Shown: positions 14,447 to 21,459 of the stretch, one piece after another
Layout: the number at the start of each line of letters is the position of its first letter
Numbering within the stretch: position 1 is the stretch's first letter
Source: Candidatus Omnitrophota bacterium
GTDB taxonomy: Bacteria > Omnitrophota > Omnitrophia > Omnitrophales > Danuiimicrobiaceae
Assembly: GCA_016206945.1 (NCBI GenBank)
Contig: JACQQP010000143.1
Location: forward strand, 1 to 25,427
Reading direction: 5' to 3'
Length of the DNA: 25,427 bases
Made by a program: the position numbers and the translations under genes
The notes under the pieces: model-generated
Databases searched by the model: none
What the model was told of the DNA's origin: nothing
The model's input: the letters and a program-made list of their open reading frames with translations, nothing else

Positions 14447-14494
14447 ATAATGTGTGCCGTTGCATGGTAGGGCCAACCAAAAGGGAGGTATGTC

Positions 14495-14716
14495 ATGTTG
14501 AAACAAGCTTGCCTGTTTTGCAAAATCGTTGGAGCTCTTGCGATTATCGGTGCTTTGAACTGGGGGCTTGTGGGTCTTCTGAATGTTAATGTGGTTGAAC
14601 GGATATTTGGAGAGATGACAACCGTTACCCGTGTTATTTATGGTTTGGTGGGTCTTTCGGGCATTGCCCTGCTCGTGAGTTACTTTACGGTTTGCCCGGC
14701 TTGCAAAAAATCGTAG
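14495..14716 (+). CDS. DUF378 family small membrane protein
   Basis: The protein has 73 residues with two membrane helices. The first contains the family signature I-I-G-A-L-N-W-G-L-V-G; between them lies V-V-E-R-I-F-G; the second is V-I-Y-G-L-V-G-L-S-G-I. Cysteines near the start (C-L-F-C) and end (C-P-A-C-K-K) are notable. The family has no known function. A strong GGGAGGT lies seven bases before the ATG. Confidence 0.88.
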   Translation: MLKQACLFCKIVGALAIIGALNWGLVGLLNVNVVERIFGEMTTVTRVIYGLVGLSGIALLVSYFTVCPACKKS

Positions 14717-14785
14717 CCTGATTTTTCAATCGATTCCCCGACTCAATAGTGTGGGTCAGTCTCAAGGAGGGAGGAGGACTATCTT

Positions 14786-15220
14786 ATGGAAGTCAGAGAC
14801 ATCCTTCAGAAGAAAGGTTCGAAGGTTTGGAGCATTAAGGCAACTCAGACATTACATGAGGCGTTGCAAATCTTAGTCGATCAGAATATAGGTGCACTTC
14901 TGGTTTTCGATCAAAAAAATAATATTGCAGGAATTCTTTCAGAGCGCGACATCGTACATGAATGCCACCAAAGCGCGAAGAACCTTGATACCACTCCTGT
15001 CAGCAAGGTCATGACGACCAACATCATTATTGGTGCTCCCGAGGATAAGGTCGAATACATTATGGGAATTATGACCAATAATCGCATTCGGCACGTACCG
15101 ATCGTATCGGGAGGGAAGCTTCAAGGAATTATCTCAATCGGTGACGTGGTGAAAGCCCAGCTTCAAAACTCTGAATATGAAATTCGTTATTTAAAAGACT
15201 ATATGTTTGGCGGAAGATAA
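14786..15220 (+). CDS. CBS-domain pair protein
   Basis: The 144-residue protein consists of two CBS motifs (about 8-62 and 72-132). Characteristic features are I-G-A-L-L-V-F-D, G-I-L-S-E-R-D-I-V and, in the second, R-I-R-H-V-P-I-V with G-I-I-S-I-G-D-V-V. Such pairs bind AMP, ATP, SAM or NAD-type nucleotides and act as energy or redox sensors. No other domain is attached. GGAGGGAGGAGG precedes the ATG. It sits just upstream of the transhydrogenase genes, which would fit a redox-linked role, though no direct link is shown. Confidence 0.9.
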   Translation: MEVRDILQKKGSKVWSIKATQTLHEALQILVDQNIGALLVFDQKNNIAGILSERDIVHECHQSAKNLDTTPVSKVMTTNIIIGAPEDKVEYIMGIMTNNRIRHVPIVSGGKLQGIISIGDVVKAQLQNSEYEIRYLKDYMFGGR

Positions 15221-15279
15221 TCGAATCAATCCAACAATCCAAACTCAATTCAATTGACCTACCATATGCGCTCGGCTTC

Positions 15280-16434
15280 ATGAATATCGCAATTCCAAAA
15301 GAAACTCTTGAAGGAGAAAAAAGGGTCGCTCAAACTGCGGAGACGGTCAAGAAACTCATTGATTCCGGTTTTCAAGTCTTTATGGAAAAAGGAGCAGGCC
15401 TTGCTTCCGCCATTCGGGATGAAGATTACAAACAAGCAGGAGCGGGAATCGAGGATCACGTGGCGCCTTTGTATCAAAAAGCAGACGTTATTCTTAAAGT
15501 TCAAGCACCTACTCCTCAGGAGTTCAATTCATTAAAGGAAAAGACAATCCTGATTGCTTTTTTGTATCCTCTCGCGCGTCTTGATCTCGTCGAGCAACTT
15601 GCGCGAAAGAAAATCACGAGTTTCTCAATGGACATGATCCCCCGAATCGCTCGCGCGCAAAAATTGGATGCCCTCTCATCGCAAAGCAATCTTACAGGGT
15701 ACAAAGCCGTTTTATTGGCTGCGAATGCCACAGGGAAACTGATGCCGATGCTGATGACGGCGGCAGGGACGATTCAACCGGCGCGTGTGCTTGTCATTGG
15801 CGCGGGGGTAGCTGGTTTGCAAGCGATTGCCACCGCGAAACGTTTGGGCGCGCGTGTTGAAGCTTTTGATACCCGTCCTATCGTCAAAGAACAAGTGGAA
15901 AGTTTAGGAGGCATTTTCGTTTCCCTTCCCGTAAAGGAGGAAACAGAAGATCAAGCAGGGTACGCCAAGGAACTTTCAAGTGAATCCCACAAGCGGGAAC
16001 TTGCATTGATTGCGGAGCACGCCAGAAATTCAGATATTGTGATTACGACCGCTTTGATTCCTGGGAATCCAGCGCCCAAATTGATTGTGGAAGAGACCGT
16101 GCGACAAATGAAAGTGGGTTCTGTCATTGTGGATTTAGCGGCTGAATTCGGCGGCAATACCACACTGACGGAGCCTGGTAAGGAAGTCGAGAAGCATGGG
16201 GTCAAGATCATTGGGTACACGAATTTGCCCAGTCTCATGGCCGAAGAAGCAAGCCGCCTTTACGCACGCAACGTCATGAATCTTATTTTTGAAATTTGGA
16301 AGGAAGGAAGTTCCGAGATCGATTTCGAAAACGAAGTGGTGAGGGAATCCTTAATTACGCATCAGGGCGAAATTGTTCATTCGAGAGTGCAAGAACTGGT
16401 AGGAGCAAGAAAAGATTCATCATGGAAGAGTTGA
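15280..16434 (+). CDS. pntAA: NAD(P) transhydrogenase subunit alpha, NAD-binding domain I (PntAA)
   Basis: This 384-residue subunit carries the NAD(H)-binding domain. The N-terminus I-A-I-P-K-E-T is typical. P-R-I-A-R-A-Q-K-L-D-A-L-S-S-Q (121-135) is the conserved loop, and V-I-G-A-G-V-A-G-L (172-180) is the Rossmann fingerprint, with the acidic end-of-strand residue in A-F-D-T-R. Together with PntAB and PntB it couples proton entry to hydride transfer from NADH to NADP+. No clear Shine-Dalgarno is seen. Its end overlaps pntAB by 13 bases. Confidence 0.95.
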   Translation: MNIAIPKETLEGEKRVAQTAETVKKLIDSGFQVFMEKGAGLASAIRDEDYKQAGAGIEDHVAPLYQKADVILKVQAPTPQEFNSLKEKTILIAFLYPLARLDLVEQLARKKITSFSMDMIPRIARAQKLDALSSQSNLTGYKAVLLAANATGKLMPMLMTAAGTIQPARVLVIGAGVAGLQAIATAKRLGARVEAFDTRPIVKEQVESLGGIFVSLPVKEETEDQAGYAKELSSESHKRELALIAEHARNSDIVITTALIPGNPAPKLIVEETVRQMKVGSVIVDLAAEFGGNTTLTEPGKEVEKHGVKIIGYTNLPSLMAEEASRLYARNVMNLIFEIWKEGSSEIDFENEVVRESLITHQGEIVHSRVQELVGARKDSSWKS

Positions 16435-16703
16435 TTTTTCCAATTTTCATTTTCGTACTGGCAATCTTTGTCGGTTTTGAGGTGATTACAAAAGTCCCGC
16501 CGACACTTCATACACCCCTGACGTCGGGTTCTAATGCCATTTCAGGAATTACCATTGTCGGTTCTTTAGTTGCTGCGGGAGAGCGGAATTTGGAGTTGAG
16601 CACGATTTTTGGTTTTATTGCGGTTGTAGCGGCGATGATCAATGTGATTGGTGGATTTCTTGTGACCGATCGTATGCTCAAAATGTTTAAGCGGAAGAAA
16701 TAG
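16422..16703 (+). CDS. pntAB: NAD(P) transhydrogenase subunit alpha part 2 (PntAB), membrane
   Basis: From the ATG at 16422 the protein has 93 residues with three hydrophobic helices. It contains the conserved P-P-T-L-H-T-P-L-T-S-G-S-N-A-I-S-G-I stretch split over the first loop and second helix. It forms part of the proton channel with PntB. A longer in-frame reading from 16296 exists but is a shadow of pntAA; the ATG at 16422 gives the standard N-terminus M-E-E-L. The alpha subunit is thus split in two genes, as in Rhodospirillum, unlike E. coli. Confidence 0.93.
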   Translation: MEELIFPIFIFVLAIFVGFEVITKVPPTLHTPLTSGSNAISGITIVGSLVAAGERNLELSTIFGFIAVVAAMINVIGGFLVTDRMLKMFKRKK

Positions 16704-16707
16704 ACTT

Positions 16708-18084
16708 ATGATTCCTTCTTGGGCGGTCAATCTTGTTTATCTTGTCTCTTCCTGCCTCTTTATCTTTGGGCTCAAAATGTTAAGCAGCGTCCGAACCGCA
16801 CGGCGAGGCAATTTGATCGCTGCCTTTGGAATGCTCTTTGCGATTGTCGTGACCCTTTTTGATCGCAATATTTTGAGTTTCGAATGGATCATCGCGGGTG
16901 TGATTCTAGGCACCTTGCTTGGAGCTTTGCTTGCGTTCACGACGAAAATGACGGCCATGCCGCAGATGGTCGCCCTGTTAAATGGATTTGGCGGACTCGC
17001 CTCAGCGCTTGTGGCCTGGTCCGAGTTCTTAAACTTAAGCGGTCCATTGAATTGGTTTCTTCTCCTGACGATCGTGCTCGGAACCTTCGTCGGTTTCATT
17101 ACCTTTACAGGCAGTATGGTAGCTTATGGAAAACTGGAAGGGGTCATTCCTCAGCAACCGATTACCTATCCTTTACAAAAAACAGGAAATTTGATCCTCC
17201 TTCTTGTGATCATAGGAATGGGCTTTTTTCTTTTTAAAAATCCCTCAGATCACCGGTTCTTTTGGGCCCTTGCCGGACTCTCATTTGTCTTAGGCGTCCT
17301 GCCCGTTCTTCCCATTGGAGGCGCTGATATGCCGGTCGTGATCTGTCTCTTGAACTCCTATTCGGGAATTGCAGCGGCCATTGCCGGTTTTATTTTAATG
17401 AATCAGATGCTGATTATTGCTGGGTCACTGGTGGGTGCATCTGGGATCATCCTATGTCAAATTATGTGCCGAGCGATGAACCGGTCGTTAATCAATGTGA
17501 TCTTTGGCGCTTTTGGGAAAGTCGAGAAGGGCACCACAAGCAAAGTTTACGAAGGGGTGAAAAGCTGCGATGCTGAAGAGACGGCCATGATCTTAGGGAA
17601 TGCTCAGCTTGTGATTATTGTCCCGGGTTATGGAATGGCGGTTTCGCGGGCGCAGCATGCCGTTCGGGAACTTGCGGATCTTCTTGAAGCAAGGGGGGCC
17701 AAGGTAAAATATGCGGTTCATCCTGTGGCGGGACGCATGCCGGGACACATGAACGTCCTTTTGGCCGAGGCGGATGTTCCTTATGATCAGGTTTTTGAAA
17801 TGGATCAGATTAATCCGGAGTTTGAGCAAACGGATGTGGCTTTGGTCATCGGCGCTAATGACGTCGTGAACCCTTCTGCCCGGAATGAGCCGGGGAGTCC
17901 CATTTACGGAATGCCGATACTGAACGTCGACGAAGCGCGAAGCGTGATTGTGGTCAAGCGCAGTTTAAGTCCTGGGTTCGCCGGAATTAAGAATCCGCTT
18001 TTTGAAAACGAAAACACCCTCATGCTCTTTGAAGATGCGAAGGCCGCCGTGGAACAAATCATCAGAGAGCTAAAAGAAACCTAA
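16708..18084 (+). CDS. pntB: NAD(P) transhydrogenase subunit beta (PntB)
   Basis: This 458-residue subunit has about nine membrane helices (about 1-265) followed by the cytoplasmic NADP(H)-binding domain III. V-P-G-Y-G-M-A-V-S-R-A-Q (about 304-315), H-P-V-A-G-R-M-P-G-H-M-N and G-A-N-D-V-V-N-P-S-A are the NADP-site motifs. It completes the pntAA-pntAB-pntB operon, starting five bases after pntAB. Its TAA stop (18082-18084) overlaps the stop of the convergent glycosidase gene, and no terminator separates them. Confidence 0.96.
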   Translation: MIPSWAVNLVYLVSSCLFIFGLKMLSSVRTARRGNLIAAFGMLFAIVVTLFDRNILSFEWIIAGVILGTLLGALLAFTTKMTAMPQMVALLNGFGGLASALVAWSEFLNLSGPLNWFLLLTIVLGTFVGFITFTGSMVAYGKLEGVIPQQPITYPLQKTGNLILLLVIIGMGFFLFKNPSDHRFFWALAGLSFVLGVLPVLPIGGADMPVVICLLNSYSGIAAAIAGFILMNQMLIIAGSLVGASGIILCQIMCRAMNRSLINVIFGAFGKVEKGTTSKVYEGVKSCDAEETAMILGNAQLVIIVPGYGMAVSRAQHAVRELADLLEARGAKVKYAVHPVAGRMPGHMNVLLAEADVPYDQVFEMDQINPEFEQTDVALVIGANDVVNPSARNEPGSPIYGMPILNVDEARSVIVVKRSLSPGFAGIKNPLFENENTLMLFEDAKAAVEQIIRELKET

Positions 18085-20111
18085 TCCGCCAGTACGAGTC
18101 GACCCAACTGGAATTTCTTTTCTTCGTCTTCGTTTCTGAAGAACCAAATGAGTTTCGCCTCACTTTTATCCCGGTCAATATCGTGAATGGCTGGGCTTAA
18201 TCTGAGTTCCATTCCCGTTCTCGGCTCAATCCCAAGAAAACTCCAAGCGACCGCCCCTTCAATGACGTAGCCTGTGCTCATGACGAAGCCTTTTGCTCGG
18301 ACCTTGCCCGAGAGGGAAGGATCAGTTCCGCCTTGGAACCAGGACCAAGTTCTAATTTCTTGGCTTTGGGGTACGGCGCGAAAACCGATTTGAAGATCGG
18401 ACGGTCGATGCCAATAAAGCCCGTTTCCTTGTGGGTCAATGAAGAGTTCGAGGAGGTCGTCCCGCCAAATGTCGCCTTTCGATTTAATCATGATGTGCGA
18501 ATCGTCCCGCACCTCAGCTACGAAGTAAAGATGTTTTAAATCCCAAGCAAATCGGATTGCGGCGCTTAAATCAAAAGGATTCGAAATCTCGCCAGATTCT
18601 TGAAAGCGCTTATCCAACTTAAGCGCACGTGCTTCTTGGGGCCAGTCTCCAGTTTCTCCATCGATCGCAATAGGTCTTTGAGTAAAAGGGAGTGAAAAAA
18701 CGGGCGCCTCTTCCCATTTCAGTGGGAGGGTGCCTCGCCGGAAGCCCGCTCGCTGGAGCCCGCGTTGAATGACAGGCGAACGGTTCATCACCTTCCAAAT
18801 GAGTCCGCTTCGATTGTTTTCGACCATGAGAATCATCGGCCCTTGATTGATCGCAAACGCTTTGTTGGAATACCATTTTTTATCGACATTGAACGCATCG
18901 GAGAACCCGTATCTGCCCCATAATTTTCCATGTGTTTTATAAAGATGGTTGATGCAGCGGATGGATTCTTCCGGCGTGAATGCAATTGAGGAAACGCAGG
19001 CAGTCGGCACGATGGTTCCGTCATGATGGGCCCATCCTGGCGGCGCTCCGTACGCTTTGTAGCCGGAAGGGCCTTCGGCTGCCGTGAAGCCCCAGGAATC
19101 TGGACCGTACGATTTGAACTTCTCGCTTTGGTCCAGCGCAAATTGTCTATGAGTAAGTGTTGCCTTCCTTGAATTCGCGAAATAATCTGCAAAGCCATCA
19201 TTTTTATTTCGGAAATCAATCCAAATGTGCGGATATTGGTGGGTGAAAAGGGGCGGGCATTGGATCAATCGGTGGGATCCATAACTTCCAATCGGCCTCC
19301 GAATCGCTTGCCAAGACTCAGGCGGAATGGGATGGCTTGTAGCGCCCAGGGCCAAGAGATAAATCAGAATCCCTTCGTTGTAATTATCCCACCGCGCTTT
19401 CGTGAAACCGCCGCGCCGATTCCAGGCAAGCGCAAAGGTTTTGCCGCCGTTTAACATCCAAGCCCAATCCACTCGCTCGTAAATTTCGTGGGCGAGCGAT
19501 TTAATTTCCGGATCTTCGAAGTATTCACTGGCAAAGAGAACACCCGCTAAAGCAAGTGCGGTATCAATCGGAGAAACTTCAGAGTTATTGGCAGCGTTTC
19601 CCTCGCCCATCGTCATAAAATGATAGAAGAATCCATGTTCCTGTGGCGCTTGATCTCGAAGGAACTGCAGAGCGATTTTTGTCATCTCCAATGCTTCGCC
19701 GCGGTCAAGCCATCCACGTTCAACGCCGACGCCGTAGGCCGTCAAAGCAAAGCCAATCCCTGCAACGGTTCCCACTGCATCGGATGAAACGGATTTATTC
19801 CAGGCCCAATCGCGAATTAAGCCCGTCTGTGGATTTCGTTCCTCAATCAAATAATTCAGCGCGCGCTTTTGAATTTCATCAAGCAGTTGGGTCTGCTCGG
19901 CAAGCGACGTTTCATTTTGAGGAATCTCGAGCTCGGACGGTGCTCCCAAGCTGTATGAAATCGTAAAGGAAGAAAGGTAGAGGATGAGAAACAAAATGGT
20001 ACCTGTTCTGCTGCGGGACAGGTTTTGTTTAGAACCTCTTAATAAAAACCTGTCCCGGCCAGAACAGGTACCTAAGTCGTCAAGTATACGTTTGAAACGG
20101 TTCCGATTCAT
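18081..20111 (-). CDS. Exported glycosidase, glycoamylase/GH144-like, with C-terminal CBM9-like domain
   Basis: The protein has 676 residues. After a hydrophobic export signal (core about 39-56) comes an alpha/alpha-barrel of the glycoamylase family (PF10091, COG5368; GH144-type beta-1,2-glucanases belong here), about residues 70-460. Features include the family-like R-W-D-N-Y-N-E-G, Y-P-H-I-W-I-D-F-R, G-F-T-A-A-E-G-P and G-T-I-V-P-T-A. A second, DOMON/CBM9-like sugar-binding domain fills about 480-676 (I-A-I-D-G-E-T-G-D-W, D-D-L-L-E-L-F-I-D-P). It likely cuts a beta-glucan in the periplasm or outside. Codons 14-38 are a palindromic repeat, so the start region (13 residues) is separated from the hydrophobic core by 25 Arg-rich residues. 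The exact glucan is unknown. Confidence 0.82.
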   Translation of the reverse strand: MNRNRFKRILDDLGTCSGRDRFLLRGSKQNLSRSRTGTILFLILYLSSFTISYSLGAPSELEIPQNETSLAEQTQLLDEIQKRALNYLIEERNPQTGLIRDWAWNKSVSSDAVGTVAGIGFALTAYGVGVERGWLDRGEALEMTKIALQFLRDQAPQEHGFFYHFMTMGEGNAANNSEVSPIDTALALAGVLFASEYFEDPEIKSLAHEIYERVDWAWMLNGGKTFALAWNRRGGFTKARWDNYNEGILIYLLALGATSHPIPPESWQAIRRPIGSYGSHRLIQCPPLFTHQYPHIWIDFRNKNDGFADYFANSRKATLTHRQFALDQSEKFKSYGPDSWGFTAAEGPSGYKAYGAPPGWAHHDGTIVPTACVSSIAFTPEESIRCINHLYKTHGKLWGRYGFSDAFNVDKKWYSNKAFAINQGPMILMVENNRSGLIWKVMNRSPVIQRGLQRAGFRRGTLPLKWEEAPVFSLPFTQRPIAIDGETGDWPQEARALKLDKRFQESGEISNPFDLSAAIRFAWDLKHLYFVAEVRDDSHIMIKSKGDIWRDDLLELFIDPQGNGLYWHRPSDLQIGFRAVPQSQEIRTWSWFQGGTDPSLSGKVRAKGFVMSTGYVIEGAVAWSFLGIEPRTGMELRLSPAIHDIDRDKSEAKLIWFFRNEDEEKKFQLGRLVLAD
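19998..20072. repeat. In-frame palindromic repeat in the signal-peptide region of the glycosidase gene
   Basis: GGTACCTGTTCTG (19998-20010) pairs with CAGAACAGGTACC (20060-20072), and CGGGACAGGTTTT (20014-20026) with AAAACCTGTCCCG (20045-20057). The 75-bp element is exactly codons 14-38 of the minus-strand gene and adds a peptide rich in Arg, Ser and Gly. Confidence 0.88.
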
Positions 20112-20194
20112 AAATTTTGAGCTTTAGACTAAAGTATACCTGATAACGGCTCTTCTTCGTATTCCTTGAAAAGAAACGCGCCCCCTCTTAGAAT

Positions 20195-21229
20195 ATGAGC
20201 ATGCTTAAAATTTCCAATCGATTGCGCTCCCTAATTCACCAAGCGCTCCATGAAGATCTTGGTAAAGGAGACATAACGACCAACGTTTTCATTCCCGCCG
20301 CCCTTAGGGGCGAAGCCTTCATCAAAGCCAAGGCGGAAGGAGTTTTATGTGGCGGGTTTGTGGTCCGAGAAGTTTTTCGTGCCGTCGATCCGCACCTGAA
20401 AGTGCTCGAGAAAATGAAGGACGGAGCGCGCGTTTCCAAAGGGCAGATCGTTTTGGTCATTCGAGGCCGAGTCGTTTCTATTTTAAAGGCAGAGCGGGTA
20501 GCGCTTAATTTCCTTTCTCACTTGTCGGGAATTGCTACGCTGACGCGCATATTTGTTCTCAAGGCGAAGGGAACGCGCGCCAAAATTTATGATACGCGCA
20601 AAACAACGCCGCTTTGGCGAGAACTTGAGAAATGCGCCGTGAAAACAGGTGGAGGCGAGAATCATCGGTTCGGGCTGTGGGATGAAGTTTTGGTGAAGGA
20701 CAATCATTGGAGAGCGATGCGGAGGCTCCTTGAGAAAACGCATTGTCGGTATTTTAAGGAGCGCCTTGTAGGGGCAGGTCTTGTACCTGCCCATGGGCGC
20801 CCATTCGCCAAAATACTGGCGAAATCCGTCCGGACGAATCTCGCCGCGTTTTGCCTGCCAGAGCAGCAGAAGCTGCTCTGCGGCACTGCTCCGCTGTGTG
20901 GCGGACAAGGGGCGCCCCTACAAAAACGACGTAGAATTCCAGTTGAAGTCGAAGTGGAAAGTTTAGCGGAGCTCGTTCATCTTTTAGAAGCGGACGTTCG
21001 GCTCGACCGCATTCTGCTTGATAACTTCGCGGTTTCTGATTTAAAGAAAGCAGTTTTGCTGGTAAGAAAGGCGAATCCTGAGATAAAGCTCGAGGCTTCA
21101 GGAGGAATTACTTTAAAAAATGTAAAAGCGGTTGCCCAAACAGGCGTCCATCGAATTTCGATCGGTGCGTTGACCCATTCTGCTTCATCCTTGGATTTTT
21201 CATTGGTTCTCTCTAAATTAAAATCATAA
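20195..21229 (+). CDS. nadC: Nicotinate-nucleotide pyrophosphorylase (carboxylating), with a large in-frame repeat insertion
   Basis: NadC converts quinolinate and PRPP to nicotinate mononucleotide, CO2 and PPi in de novo NAD synthesis. Motifs are intact: E-D-L-G-K-G-D-I-T-T (20-29), A-E-R-V-A-L-N-F-L (99-107), S-G-I-A-T (111-115), D-T-R-K-T-T-P-L-W-R (133-142), T-G-G-G-E-N-H-R (151-158), V-K-D-N-H (167-171), V-E-V-E-V-E (250-255) and L-L-D-N (274-277). The protein is 344 residues, while the family is about 280. The excess lies between K-D-N-H and V-E-V-E-V, where about residues 191-243 come from a palindromic element (20766-20923). The frame stays open, so the enzyme may be functional with an added surface loop. 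A weak start context (AGAATATG) precedes the ATG. nadA and nadB are not in the window. Confidence 0.93.
   Translation: MSMLKISNRLRSLIHQALHEDLGKGDITTNVFIPAALRGEAFIKAKAEGVLCGGFVVREVFRAVDPHLKVLEKMKDGARVSKGQIVLVIRGRVVSILKAERVALNFLSHLSGIATLTRIFVLKAKGTRAKIYDTRKTTPLWRELEKCAVKTGGGENHRFGLWDEVLVKDNHWRAMRRLLEKTHCRYFKERLVGAGLVPAHGRPFAKILAKSVRTNLAAFCLPEQQKLLCGTAPLCGGQGAPLQKRRRIPVEVEVESLAELVHLLEADVRLDRILLDNFAVSDLKKAVLLVRKANPEIKLEASGGITLKNVKAVAQTGVHRISIGALTHSASSLDFSLVLSKLKS
20766..20923. repeat. In-frame composite palindromic repeat inside nadC
   Basis: Outer arms TTGTAGGGGC (20766-20775) and GCCCCTACAA (20914-20923) enclose GGGCAGGT/ACCTGCCC (20772-20779, 20785-20792), TTCGCC/GGCGAA (20804-20809, 20818-20823), the palindrome GTCCGGAC (20828-20835) and AGAGCAGC/GCTGCTCT (20860-20867, 20872-20879). 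No stop arises in frame. It shares TTCGCCAAAA, GGACGAATC and ATCCGTCC with the element in the DDAH-like gene. Confidence 0.87.
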
Positions 21230-21247
21230 AAAAGAAAGGACGTTCAA

Positions 21248-21457
21248 ATGAAAGCTTTTTTTGTAGGCCTTTTGTTCTTGGCAGCCGTTTTGGTGATGAC
21301 GGGGTTGGGAATACTCCTCTTCCCGCTCCTTTTGATTTTGACGTTGGCGCTTCGAATTGCCGTCGGTTTTCTCTTGATCATTTTAGCCATCTGGCTTTTA
21401 GGAAAGTTTATTATTTTCGTTTGGGATGCTTTAAGTAAAAGAACACCTACAATTTAA
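21248..21457 (+). CDS. Small two-helix membrane protein, unknown function
   Basis: The protein has 69 residues and is almost entirely hydrophobic, with two helices (about 4-27 and 30-60) and a short polar tail (S-K-R-T-P-T-I). AAAGGA lies about nine bases before the ATG. The stop is two bases before the uvrB ATG, so the pair is probably co-transcribed. No family is recognised. Confidence 0.7.
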   Translation: MKAFFVGLLFLAAVLVMTGLGILLFPLLLILTLALRIAVGFLLIILAIWLLGKFIIFVWDALSKRTPTI

Positions 21458-21459
21458 AT

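Noticed and set aside
16296..16421. Upstream start for pntAB
   Set aside because: The added residues are a frame shadow of pntAA. The ATG at 16422 gives the conserved N-terminus.
20766..20923. Assembly error or frameshift in nadC
   Set aside because: The frame is continuous, motifs on both sides are intact, and the extra segment has defined palindromic arms like those in three other genes.
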